Positions 23,709-36,913 of a stretch of DNA of 64,000 bases are shown here, piece by piece. This stretch comes from Lichenostomus cassidix (taxonomy: Eukaryota; Chordata; Aves; Passeriformes; Meliphagidae). The notes under the pieces were generated by a model that had not been told where the DNA came from, searched no databases, and saw nothing but the letters and a program-made list of their open reading frames with translations. Where the stretch lies: the NCBI GenBank assembly GCA_008360975.2, contig CM039194.1:248001-312000 (forward strand), read 5' to 3'. A program made the translations under genes and the position numbers. How positions within the stretch are numbered: position 1 is the stretch's first letter; every line of letters starts with the position of its first letter.

Positions 23709-26700
23709 ATTTGCAATTAAGATTGTCATCTTTGGATTTCTAGAGAGCCTTCAAGTGCTCTTAAAAGCCAAAGTAGTGGCTGTATTTATGTGTAATGGTT
23801 TTGTCTCATGCAGGCCATGGAAGTATGTAATTTCTCCCATGAAATTGTAAACTTGGGGTGCAGTAACACCTGCTTGTGAGGTATTATATAATCTGCAAGC
23901 CTCTCTGTATTCCATTCCCATAAACACTGCTCTGGAGTGATGCATGGCTCTGCTTTGCCTCTGAGGGAATAGAAACCATGGCCAGACAGTCAGAGCCACA
24001 CTGAGTCCTGCTGGGAATGGCTGCAGCCGCTTGTGGGAGCATGTGGGAGAACGAAGAGCACTCAGCTAATACTCTTGTGTCTGTCTGTGTGCTACAGAGG
24101 AGTTCAAATTTAAATGTACAAGTGTCTGGTGATAAGAAAAAGAAGTGTTTTAAATCCTAAATCCTCTAAATACAGGCATTCCTATTTGTACAATTTTAAT
24201 TGCAGTCTACAGCAGAAACTGAGGAGTGCATACATTTCATGGCTTAGCTCAATATTTGGGATGATTCTTTCTTCAGATAGAATAACCTGTCAGAAAACCC
24301 ATAAAAACATGTAGTGTTTACAGCAATTCTTCACTATACATTTTGTAGCCTCAGATGTATTCAGAAGCAACTACATCAAGCTGTGGTTCTATTTTTCCTT
24401 GCTTGATTCCTCTGCTGGAGTGTGCTGGGGAGATGCACTGACAGTCTGAGTGCCATTCCTTGCTGTGTATATGTAATTATAGACACAGTAATCTACCTGC
24501 ACACCAACACTTGAAGAAGAAGATGTCAGCCTTCTTGCATGGCTGCTGGGGGTGTTTGTATGGTTTTAGTAATGACTAGAAAAGCACAAGTATATACAAA
24601 ATTGTACTTACGATATCCATGGGTAATATAATGGAAAAAATGAAGTAAGTTCCAAACTTACAGAAATATTTCTGAGTTACTGGGCAAAGGAAGTTGTCAG
24701 ACAGAATAGGTGCTGTGAGAAGTGTGCTTGTATGGGATTTTGTAGAAGCATGCCAGACATTGAACTCCGATTGCTGTAGCTGAGCCTGTGTCATTCTAGG
24801 TATCTGTGGTGGACATTTCATTACAGGAGCTCCCCATATTTTGTCTCTGCATGTTTGCTTTGTGTTTTTCACTGGGAAAAATTAATGTGCACATATCTAC
24901 ATATCTATGCACTTATCTATATACATATATGCACATATGTGAGGTGAACAGCATTTCAGTGCAAAATTCTGTGGCTTCTCATTAAAGGAATCAAGGATGT
25001 ACAGAGTCCTGACAGAGCTGCATCATAAATACCTTTTGTCTATGAAATGTGCTCCCTGTATGTCCATTGGTCATACAAAGTCTAAGTGACTTTGATTTAA
25101 AATGCAATTCCAGCTTTTCTCAAGGAAGAGTGAGAAGAATGGCGCCAAGAATACCACATGCAAACAAAAAGAGTTATTTCATTTACCAGCCTATTCATCA
25201 CAGATGTCATTTTCTTCATAATTAAAATCTGATCTCTGAAAAACAAGCAGCTTCTGAAGATCAGCAATGCTGCACTTTCCTAGATTGTGTCATTCAGAAT
25301 AAAAGTAGTTTTAAATGTCTGCCCAGAGTTATGATTTGTTTAAGAGAATGCTACTCCTGGCTTCTGTGATTTAATGTGGTTAGCCTTTCAGAAAATGAAA
25401 GCTATATTTTAATAGCACAAAAACATGATATGGGATGTGTGGGACATATACAGTGTAATTATGGACCTAATGAGGGGTGGCTTACCAATGTGATTAGTGA
25501 AGAACTGCTCCAGTAGCTCCTGTTAATGAACTGTCTGTCTATGCCAGTGCTAAGCTTGGAAGGGTTTATATAATGGATGGTTGGTTAGACTGGAATGAGA
25601 ATCTTGTCATGATCACATAAATGAACTGGATTTTATGGCAGGTATACTTACCTTCAAAACTAACTTGACTGAAAATCCATCTACTAATTCTTCCTTGAAC
25701 ATTAAAAACCATCTTGCATTAACTTGTGGTAACTCTCAGTATTGACACAAGCAAAGCCTCAGCTGAGCAGAGAAACCAACAGCAGAGGCAACCACATTGC
25801 TGCTCCAGGCTGGGCTGAGCAGGACTGCCATACACCCTGGAATGGAGTGCACTGCCCCAGTGGCACTGCTGAGGTACCTGCAGGAGAGGGGAACAGAAGT
25901 GGGGTGAGGCAGGGATCCAGCTGGGCTGGGTCTGTGCAGAGGCATTGCCAGGGAATGCAGAGGCTGTGAGGAACCATTACCAAACCTCTTGGCTTTGGGG
26001 GAGCTTGACTGCAATTTCTAACTCCAGCAGATGGTCCTTCTGCTTTCTCCTCTCACACTAATGCAGCTCTATTGATCTGCCCTGCTCCAGGTTAGCTGCT
26101 AGCAGCTGTTAGATATGCAGCCTCTTTTACCTGCTACAGTTATAGGCCCCTGATTATCATTTACAGCTTCAAACATCACTAATGATTATTGAGGTCCAAT
26201 GTGTGCCATGGCAAACCGAATGCAAATTTTATGGTAAAAATAATGTAGCAGATTGCAAAATGAATGAGAAATTTAGGAATGGTAAAACAAATGGATTTTA
26301 AATGGAAATTAATATGAAATAAAACTGTAATCTATAAGTAGTTTCTAAGCCATTAGGTTGGCCTTGAATCCATATTCATTGTGGTATCCTAACAGTTTTA
26401 GCAATGAAAGTGTGAGAAATTTCTGTACTGATGGTTCTGAAGGGAAGATATTCACATGAAAGTTCTTTCATCTGTAGGGCACAGCTGGGTCTTTCACCAC
26501 ATTGATTGATGTGGGAAGTAACTCAAGTAGGTGGGATTAAGCCATGGCTTGATAGTTTCTTATGCATCAACAGTAAGTGAATAAAAAACTGAAATCATCA
26601 ACTGTAGCTTAGGTGCTTTTCTTCACAGCTGTGAGTGTTTAAAATCATTAATTATTGTTTTGTTAAATGAAAGTCTTAACCAAATTTATTTCTCATGTGA

Positions 26701-27293
26701 AGTTTCAGTTTAATTATAAATATCAATACATTTGATTTAAAGGTTAAATGAAGGAAAGAATTTGGCATTGTAATCTGAGTATATACTATTCGTAAGGAAA
26801 ATTAAAGGGTGATTGCATTGCAAAAGCCATTCTAGTTACTCACTAATGCAACTACATGCAATATTCTGCTTTCCCTACTGAAAGAGATGTATGTTACTCA
26901 TTAAGTAAGAACCTTTCTTATCACTAAGGAGAATAGTGTCCATTGAAAGTTAAAGACTGGTTAATTTGCTTACCTTAGTTGGATTTTATCTGGGGTCATT
27001 TTTATTTTTGCATTTGTGATTCATCAGAAATTGCTGGTTTCTTTGGTTTTTCTGAGAACCAGTTTGAAAAATGGGGCTGGAGTAATCAAACACTGGAAGT
27101 AATCAAATACTGACTTAGCAAAAAACCCAGTATAACTGACAATTAATGGATAGATACCATTTATTGGTATTTTTTCTACAGGGGAAAAAGGATAAGGTAG
27201 TTGAAAGCCCATGCATCACAATACAGGCAAATAATCCTTTGCATTTCAGTCTCTTATTAAGAAAAGGCATGTATGGATTTATTTTTTAAAATG
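23709..27293. other. non-coding sequence, no gene recognised
   Basis: AT-rich unique sequence. A G+C-richer patch at 25,740-26,000 has overlapping open frames of up to 92 codons on both strands but no recognisable protein. A TATC/ACAT-rich simple run lies at about 24,885-24,940. Confidence 0.6.
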
Positions 27294-27338
27294 TTTGAAG
27301 TATAAATGGATTTGAAGTATAAATGGATTTGAAGTATA
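27294..27338. repeat. 17-bp tandem repeat, about 2.6 copies
   Basis: The unit TTTGAAGTATAAATGGA is repeated in tandem, the last copy being partial. Confidence 0.85.
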
Positions 27339-30300
27339 TAGACCTTTTTTTAAGAAGAAAATATTATTGAAAATGCCTTTTAATGCATTTTTCTCATTTG
27401 GTCTTACTTCACACAAAAGTGAAAAATTTTGAGGAATTTTTCTGCATGAAAAATAATTTATTGATAGGTTATGCTCCTTCCCTACTCTGCTTTACTCTAG
27501 CCCACTTCATAGGGTGGTTGTCCCCTACCTGAGTTCATCTTCCTGGCACTTCCCTCTTGCTTCCAAACCTGAGGCTTTGGATTCTGCTGCTTGGGTGATT
27601 TGCAGTTGCTGATGTTGTGCATTACCAAACAGGCAGCTGTGCTCAGGGAGGCTTCTCTGTCCTCAGGTGTCACTGACTCCATTCTCTGTGCACTCCTTCA
27701 TGCATCTTTTGGGGGCTGTTTTCCCCCCTGCCCTTCCTGCAGGACTCCCTGTCCCACCGAGGTGGCCTGTCTCACTGACACAGCTGAGGCACCGAGTCAG
27801 TTTTCAAAAGCCATGGACTGAGAGTGGCTGTGCCAACCAGCAGGTTTGAAAAATCACATTATATTCACTTTTATGTCAAGACAGAAAAGCCCAAACCATC
27901 CAAAATTGCTTATATTTTTCCTCAAAGGCAGCAGTAGTTAACATTGCAGTTAGGTGAGTGACTTATGCCATTAAATGTTATTGGAGAGGGTCCTCTCCTT
28001 TGCTGCACAAGGTCTGTACAGCAGCACTGCTGCTGATGCCTCTTAAAGCATTCCCACTTTTACACTAGGCTTTGCCAGCTCCTTCTTGGCTTCCATGTTG
28101 TTTTACTAGCAGCTTTGGCTGTGCAGCAAAAGCAGTGTGTGTAACTGAGGTCAGTTACACAGAGTTACTCCTGCAAAGGCTCTTAGTTGAAGCAATATGC
28201 TGAAGAATTGCATCTGGGAAAATATGATCATGTCCTGCCATATTTAATAGAGGGAATGGCGTAGTCACTTTAATAGGAGTTCTGCTTTACTTTCTGCTGG
28301 GGGAACAAGGAAGCTGGTGAAGCTTAATTGCTCTACAGTAGGAAATATGCACATGTGTGAATTGCCAGACAATTCATTGTAAGTAGTTTACTTGTCTAAC
28401 TTGATACTTACATTTTTTGAGATTTCCTTACCTTGTATCTTTGCTTAATTCTCTGGATGAGATAATACTGTTCTGCCTCTGAGTACATGAGCTAACCTCT
28501 TGTCTTTGTAACAAAGTGGTAAAAAGATACATCATTTAAAAAAGTGAGTATAAACGAATGTAGCTCATAATTTTAATCATCGGTCAGGTCATCAGATCTG
28601 CCATATTTTGGCACAGTCATACTCCACTTAAACCTAAGTGCTTCCTCTTGGAATTAATGAGTGTACTTGCTAATTTGTATGAGGGCAAAAATCTGTTGGA
28701 TGTTTTAATCCAATCACATGAATTTATATCTTGAAATATTGCTAGACTTTTGACAGATTGAGTTGATTGCCCTGATTTCATTAGTCAGAGGGAGACTTAA
28801 ACATTTTTGGGACTTTGGCTGGCACAGGTTTGGTTCTAGAATGACATGAGCAAAAGACAACCCAATATTGTCTCCTCTTTTTGCCTTACTGCACTGTTGA
28901 AGTAGCACCAAAAGCTTTTCAGACTCAATTCAGAATTTAACTTTCTGTGGCCTACAGGAATTCCCTGAGAAATTCTTACTCAAATGGCTTTCATTGTAGA
29001 GCACTCTGCAGCAGGTATGCTGTGAGTGGGCACAAACAGTGCTTTTATTACCCTGATGGTTTGCCTTGACTCTTCAGAGTGGTTGTAGCTCTAGTGATGT
29101 CCCTGGCTTAGGAATTGATGGTTTACTGAAGACAAAAGCTGCGTAACATCGATGACTATTTTGTTGCAATTCAATTCAAACTGTTAATGATACATGGAGT
29201 CCAATTCAACATAATGTTTAAGACTAATTTCACATATGCTTAAGCCTCGGCATAAAATCAGGCACATGCTTAAATGCTTTCCTTAATTAAAACTTTATAT
29301 TAGGACTTGCAAAATACTTTTACTACTTTTCTTTGGCTTTATGAGCTTTTTTTTCCCAGTTTGGCACAGATTAAGGTTAAAATATTGCAAATGAAGTAAA
29401 ATAGATGGAAATGGGGACACCAGGCTGGCAAGCACACGTTCATTAAAAACAGATTAACTATAAACAGACTCTGATAATCCTGCAGTCAAGACTTGATACA
29501 CAAACGCATGGAAATGCTAAACGTGTGCTGTAAATAAATAGATGATTAATTTCCTTTATTCTAATGCATGTGCCTTAGCAAGAAATTAGAGTTCCCCTAA
29601 AAGATCATTTTCTTATCTTATGATTGTACCTCCTTTGCAGCTGCAGAGCCTGTAGGAAATACAGAGATAATTAATAGTCTGGAGATAGAGTTGGTCCCCT
29701 GAGAAAGGGAACTTCACACCACAGTCTCAGGTCTCGGCAAATGCTGCAGCAATTGACAGCTATTGAAGCTGAGGAGGAGAACATTCCTTTAGTTCCCTTC
29801 ATTCCTGAAATCTTTCTGGAGGAATAATGGCAACACGTGAGATGAGTAGAAATCTATATACAGCAAGGATTGATAGCTCATACCACAGTGGGATTTTTTT
29901 TGCCTTCCTTCTTAATAAATTTGATTAAGTTTCTCTAGAAGTATCTGAGGTGGAATGAAAATGGAGAGGAGTGTTTTGTATGAGAGATTTGAAAAGATTC
30001 ATTACTGGGGATTATGCTTAATGAAACACATCCTGAGTGTGAGGCTGTGTGGTTGGTGTGCTTAATATGTACAAATTAAATCTTCTCCTGGAAATATACT
30101 AATAAAAACCAATGAATTAAACATCAGGACCAAGAAATATTTGTTTATTAATACAAAGCAATACTGTTTAGAGAATTGCAATTTGGTGAACACAGATGTT
30201 GCCTGTAAAATAATTAGAAAAAAATTAGCATCCAACAGAATATAAAATGTATTAAATATCAAAGTTTAATAAAAATTTAAAACCCAAGTAAAAGTTATGT

Positions 30301-33300
30301 AAAAGGATTAGCAGAGGGAAATGCTAGACAGTTTTATGGTATTTTATCCAGCTGTAATTAACATAATTTACAAAAAATAGCAATATCTGTATGTTCTTGA
30401 AAATGTGAGTGTTTGGAGGATGGACCTTTTGTTATATTTTTTTATTATGGATATATTACCTTTCTTTTTCCCTTAGATATTTCATAGACCTGGAAGTCAA
30501 AAATGTGGGTTTCACCAAGCCTTGATTGTCCCTGAAGACAAAAGCTGGGGAAGTGTTATTATAGTCACTGGATAATGTAATCACTATCTCTGGATTGCTG
30601 GCTTAGTGTTGCTACAGAAATGAATATTAGTAAAATTGGAAACAGGCAGGAGGCATTGCAAGGAAGAACAGAAACATAATTCTTGACAGAAAGGCATGGA
30701 AATAAAACCAGAGATTAAACAGTGACTGGGAAGAGGACTGTGAGGACACAGAAGTATCAGATTAGTAAATCTAGCATGGGAAGAGTAGCAGAAAGTTAGA
30801 ATGTGGAGAAGAGAGATGTGAAGAACAGAATTATGTGCTACAGAAGGACAGAGAACTCAGAGTATATTTAAAATGCCGCCACAAAGCATCCTCTGAGCAA
30901 TGTTCCTTCTACATATGTAAAATTTTAATTTTTCTTTTTTTAGTCTTAAAAGCACTGTAACCTTTGGAGTTAATATAGCACGTAAGTATAGAAGTTCACA
31001 ATCTAAAAGTCCATAACCTTTCTAACTTTTCAGCCCTTAGAAGCTTTAATCAGCATTTACCAGTAAGTAGAGCTAATTTTGTCCCCTTAATAGAAGGGAT
31101 GATACAATAAAGTTCCTTGGGGAGGTAGTTACTAAAATTGGAAGCTGTAGCAGCAAAACTCAAATAGAAAGAATTAATTTAGACTCAGTCAGGACAGCGC
31201 CATAGTATGAACTGTGTATCTTGGCAAGGCTGTGTGGATGGGAATAGGTAGCAGGAAATTGGCCCTAAAACAGCACTGCCAGCTCTGAGAAGTCCCCAGA
31301 CAGGGGTTTAGGAAAATGAGAATGTGTTGCTGGCAGGAATACTCATCAAAATGGAATTAAGCTGCATTGTTATAAGAATAGAAAATGAGCTGGTGAGAGA
31401 AGCACCCCTAGAGTTTCACCCCAGGGCTGTGCTGTTTACAGAAACAGGGAAGCTGCAAATGAAGTTCCACAAGTTGTCCAGGTGCCAACTCTATTATTTT
31501 CTAACTATGTTTGACATAGCAGCCTTTTGATTAAACCTCCCATATCAGTTTCCAAATACTTGCCTTTAAATCTTTGTTTCCATCCCTATTTCCCAGACCC
31601 ATCTCCTCATTGTTCACTTTGGAAACATCAGTTTTTTCAGCTGGTAATTATGAAGTCAGGAAAATTATTTGGAGTGCACTTTTCTAAAAAGTCAAAACTC
31701 TGCAGCCTCACACTATAGGAGGATCGTTTAAATTGTCAATTTATATTAATATTATTTTTTAGAACGTGTCTTTAGTGCAACTGTACCAGAAAATAAACAC
31801 TGGTATGTTATTAAGATTTTTTATGTATTTAAAACTAAAAAAATAATTGTTTCCTTGTTTTTGTCATAATTAATAGCATTTATGCTATAAACATGAATTT
31901 TAATACTGGAAGAAAATGGAACTTAGAAAATACGTTCAGAAGACTGACTCAGTATATTCCCTGTGTTCATTAGCATTCTTGATTTAACTGTCGTAGGAGA
32001 GCTAAATATATGGACTGCATAAATAAATGAATGCATGTTATGGAGTTGATACATTGTCACTTTATACTTGTTTCTCTCCCTGGGCTTAAAGTAACACCCT
32101 GAAGTCGCCAGAAGGAATTCAAATTTACATACCCCAGCTAGGTAGCCCAATTTTCTTGAAATATTCCTGAAAGGATTCCGTTCACTCTCTTTTCTGACCT
32201 GGATTCTTTGCATTGTAGGGAAAGGAAATGAGCGGCCTGAAAAAGAGGATTTTGATCTGCAGTTGTACATTGACTGCTTTAATACCCTAAATGCCCACCA
32301 GCTTATTCACTGATGAAGTTACTGAATGGTTTAGTGGCACACAATTCTTGTTTTCTTTCCTGTAGAGGAGGATGGCAGTGCAGAATGGAAACATTACTCT
32401 TTTAATTTGTTTTGCTGCAAGTGTGACCCCATTGCAGAGGGTGAAGCAGCTGGAAATGCTTTGTTTTACTCTCCCCCTTTCTCTGGAGTGGCTCCAACCT
32501 TTGGGATCTGAGAATGCTGGCAGGGTACAAAGCTAATTTTCTCACCATTGTAATGCAGTTATTTTGCTACATTTCTGTTTCCAAAGTGTGTAAGGGGCTG
32601 CACATCTCAGCCTGAAGTTGTCCCCTGCCAGGGACAGAGTTCTGTGTATTGTGAGGGTGCATGTGAGTTTATGTTCCATTTATTCTTCCCCTTCCATATA
32701 CAGGACTGGGAGCAAAGAGGAAGAAATTTGTCTGGTTTTAAAGGCTGACAAAGATCATTCAGGGTTATGTTTCAAGTTAGCAAAATTTAGGTTTCTCTTG
32801 CTCTGATTCCTGCACTGATCCCTGAAGTTATAATTACTGAGTTTCTAGCACAGGGGTTGTACTTTCATTTCCCAGCCTGCCAGAGGCTGGCACTGTAACT
32901 TTGGCTGGAACAGGTAAATGAGATAAATGCAGTTCCATGCTGTCAATGATTTTTTTTTTTCTTTTTACGTGTTCCAGTTGATGAACACACATAATTTCTA
33001 TTGTGGTGTTCCCTTTTCAGAGTCTTCCAAAAATGGTAATTTTTGCATTCATCACTACTTTGAACGCTTTTGTGAGAGTTATTTTGTCAGCCCTAATAAT
33101 ATCAGGAAGACTAATAAGCTCTGTTTTCTAGGTGTTTGAGCAAAAGAAATGGGAGATCTGAGTATAAAGCAAGAGTAGGTGAAGAAACTTCAAAGGACAG
33201 AAGTGAAGTGATCTTTATCACACTTCCTTTGAAACTGTGGAGTTTAAAGTTGAAGCCAGATTCAAACAATCTAAAATACTCCTAGGGCAATAGAAGTTAT

Positions 33301-36300
33301 TGTGCTTCACAAAATCGTTGTGCTCTGTGATGTATCTTCTTTTAATTACCTTATAGGTTAGCAGAGACTTCTTGTGTCCAGCCTTCTTTGAGAGGAAAAT
33401 GCAGATCTACTGAAATTATTAATTACCCTTTGTGAAAGATGCAGAGCTAGTGAAAGTATTAATTAAACTTTGAAAAAAATTGGTTTCATGCCATCTTGCT
33501 AAGACCTTTCTTTTTGAGTACTGTGCTTCTTTTCTTGGTTTTTTCTGATGTTTGATCAGATGCTTGCCACAACTTTTGTATAAGTGAATGTCAGTCAGTA
33601 GCCTGTGTAGTCTTTGCAGGCTCTGAATTTCCATGGAATAAAATTAGGCTGCATAATGGCTGGTGACTGTGAAGTTTACTGGGCTTTTTTCTATTTATAA
33701 GCTGTCATAGTCCAGTTTTAAAATAAGTAAATGAAAGAAACAGAGGAACTGCAGTAACCTGCACAGGTTATTAAGTAGGTCCACTGACATTTAAGAGTGT
33801 GTATTTCAATTTTCTCTTGCATTTTGAAGGGATAGAGGAAAAAACCTCCAAAATGCAAACAATTTAGTCTGATTCTACTAGAATGTCTCTGTTATCTGTC
33901 ATGCAAAGAACCACCAAGTCATCACCTAAAAGCTTTTGAATTGAATGGCACTGCTGCCATATGTCAGTTTTATTGTTTTATCTTTTATTGACATTAAGGT
34001 TCTTTGGTTAATGCTCTCACAATAACAGCAGTGCATTCCCTAATGGGGAGTCTGTAACCCAATCCCTTTCTTCTTTCCCTTCTCTGGAGGGATGATTGGT
34101 CAGCAATCTGTCTGTCTGTGAAGAGCTGAGTGGCTGCAGCTCCCTAAGCTGAGCAGGGTAGGATCAAAGCTTCCTACCTAGGGTAGCTTTCAGGATTAGG
34201 ACTTGGAGTGAGTTATTAATTAATAATGTAATGGAAATATGAATGACACGTTACACTGTGCTAGTGCATGGGGCAGCACATGGAGAAGAAGGTCAAATTT
34301 AACTTTACTAAGTGTGCTGACAGCTGTGGAACTAAAGGACCTTATTTTGTAATAGCAAGAGAAATGCCATTTAAAGGATTTTTGGATGTTGGGTTTTTTT
34401 TTTCCTTTGGATAAAGACAGGTGTTTCTTAAAGGAAGAATTGAACCAGTTGTCAGTTGGGATTTACAGAGTACTTAAAAAGTGAAATTGTTCTCTCATCA
34501 GGCACTTTCCATGTATTGAGCTATAAAGAAGTGGCAAAAAAAGAAGGTGACACTTAAAAATTGCTGCTTCAGCTCTAGTGAGACATTCTATTTTAGATGA
34601 TAAGTGCCAGGAATAATGTTTTGCATAAATATTTCACAATATTGAGCATATTTCGTTCTATAATTAGAGCTTTGATTTACTCACAGACAGAATTAATTAG
34701 GGAGTAACAGCTGCACTGTAATTCTTCTATTATAACCCAATTTAATTTCTTCTTCCTCTTGTTGAAATCAAAGGTATACAAATATTTCTTTAACCTTCCT
34801 TAATGCACTGTAAAAATAATCTGTTTAGAACACAAACATCCTGGTCCTAAATACAAGAACACATGTTCTTCTGTCCAAACTTAATTTTAAACTTAATTTA
34901 CACCTTATAGAGTCTATTCCAAGACTGCTAAAACTCTTCAGTGAGGAAAGACATGGAAAGAAAGTGCCTGAGCAGTTTGAAGCACCATTGACTGAAACAC
35001 CATAAATCCTGTGGTTATGCTCTGCTACTTTGCTGCATCAGTCTTGGGATAAGGAGAGAGAAAAGAGCCTCTCTGTAACATCTTACTTTTAAGTGCGTTC
35101 ACGCAATGTGCAGTAGATTTTGTGTATCATTCACAAACAAATGTTCCATTTAAAAATGGGAGTTGATCAGTGTAAAGGCTAAGGGAAAAGAGCTAAATAT
35201 GAGCAAAAGAGCTGCTGCAAGTCATCCTGACTGTTCCTCAGAGCTTCCCCTTTATTCCAGCTTGCCAGCTTCTGCTTGAGAGCAGCAGGAGAGGGGAGCT
35301 GCTGAATTCCTCAGCACCCTGTGCCCCCTGTGCAGCAGCAGGGGTGAAACCTCTGACTGCAGAAAGAGAGGAGAGGTTTGTGTGCTGCCCTGAAACAGCA
35401 CCAGTCAAAGCCAGAAAGCAGCAGCAGCTCTCAGGGACTTTGGAGGATCTCAAGGCTTTTTTTCCCAAGGACAGATCTCTCCACACACAGGGACACACAA
35501 GTGCTGGTTGGCCTGGCAGCAAGGCTGAAGAGAGGAGAGCTAACTTTTGGACAAGGGAGAGAATTGAGGTGCACTGCAGCAGGGATGTGGGTTTGAACCA
35601 TCTGTTAGCTCCAGAGATTCATTTTTTCAAGCTATTATGTGCTATGGTAAAGCTGAACAGCTTGTCTGATAGCCTGTCCAGTGTGTTAGCACTGTGAGCT
35701 TACGGCAACCTGACAAGAAATGTGAGTGGTCCCTTCCCTATTCGTTTGTGTGAGGAGCCAAGAACATTGATTTTGTTGTGTTGATACCAGCTGTAATAAT
35801 CCTGATAATGCTGAAGGAAAAAAAAAAAAAAAAGAAAAAAAGAAAAAAGCAGTTCCCTTCCTTTTTCAGTTACTTTGTCCCAGAGAAACTTCCTTCCCAA
35901 GTCATGACCTGGACAGGTCTGAGAGCAATCCAAGGTTTAACAATTCTTCTGGAAGAATTAACCTTTCACTGATTGCTATGGTGCCAGTGGATGCACTGGC
36001 AACTGATGGCGAAGGAATATGTAGTTATTGCTCATTTAATCTGAATTCAGTTATCTTAGACATGTAAGTGTTGTTGTTTCAATAACCTGGGGGAGTTTTT
36101 CTGCCCTTCTCCTCCAGAACCTAACTTTCCTGTATTTGAAAGTTAAGTTTTTTCTATTATCTTTGTTAGCTACTTCTCTAAAATAATAATAAGAAAAAAC
36201 TATATATATATAAAGAAAAAAAAATCACTTTGTAGTTCAACTCCTTGCTCTGAGCATGAACAGACTTATCCTGGAGTCTTTTCAGCAAGGCCTTTAACTG

Positions 36301-36437
36301 ATTCTTCAAAGTTCTGTAGGGTTTTTCCTTTCCCTGTGGGATGAAATGGACAACTAGGTCCAAGCAAGGAAAAATAAAGAATATAATTTTATTTAGGAAG
36401 TCAGATTCACGTTCAGCTGACCATCAAATCATCTTTA
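27339..36437. other. non-coding sequence, no gene recognised
   Basis: About 9 kb of AT-rich unique sequence. Open frames reach only about 117 codons (35,344-35,697) and have no recognisable domain. It contains an imperfect 40-bp duplication at 33,399-33,475, an A-rich run at 35,818-35,848 and a TA run near 36,200. Segments at 29,220-29,760 and 34,600-34,780 are AT-rich, low in simple repeats and could be conserved non-coding DNA, which only an alignment would show. Confidence 0.55.
33399..33475. repeat. imperfect 40-bp tandem duplication
   Basis: Two adjacent diverged copies, starting ATGCAGATCTACTGAAA and ATGCAGAGCTAGTGAAA, each followed by TATTAATTA or TTATTAATTA. The divergence suggests an older duplication than the others in this window. 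Confidence 0.65.
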
Positions 36438-36442
36438 GAGAT

Positions 36443-36908
36443 TGTCCTAGGTTGCAATATTGATGTAGTTAAGTATTCTATTACCACCAGCTGTGGGCCG
36501 TTAGCTGCTATCACCTGCTAATGACTCACTCCGGATGACAGGCAATGGGCCATCAGGGACCCACCGTGTGACTCATGGACTTATCTCACCCCATTGTGGG
36601 ATGCTCTGCCCAGGAGGGAGGAACCAGGTGTTCCCACCTGGATATAACCTGGCCCTGGAACTGCCTGAGCTAGCCCTGTCTACTGGGGTCCCAGAGGACG
36701 AGAGCTACCACTGGATCTTCAGCTGGAGACTAGACCTTCACAGGATCACCGCTTCAACTGGACTACTTCAGTTGGACTGCTACTACCACCCTAACAGGGT
36801 GTCAGGTTGTATCTGACTTTGTCAGTGCTTTTCCTTGTATTATTTCACTTATTTTTAATTTCAATCTTGACGTGTGATCTCCCACTGGTTTGTTTTCAAA
36901 CCAATACA
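36443..36908 (+). mobile_element. solo LTR, plus strand, ERV-L-like
   Basis: A 466-bp element starting TGTCCTAGG and ending CCAATACA, flanked by the 5-bp direct repeat GAGAT (36,438-36,442 and 36,909-36,913). TG...CA ends and a 5-bp duplication identify an LTR insertion. The tract CCCTAACAGGGTGTCAGG followed by a T-rich tail resembles the 3' part of common songbird ERV-L LTRs as I remember them. There is no internal region, so it is a solo LTR. The 93-codon open frame inside it is LTR sequence, not a gene. Confidence 0.82.
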
Positions 36909-36913
36909 GAGAT

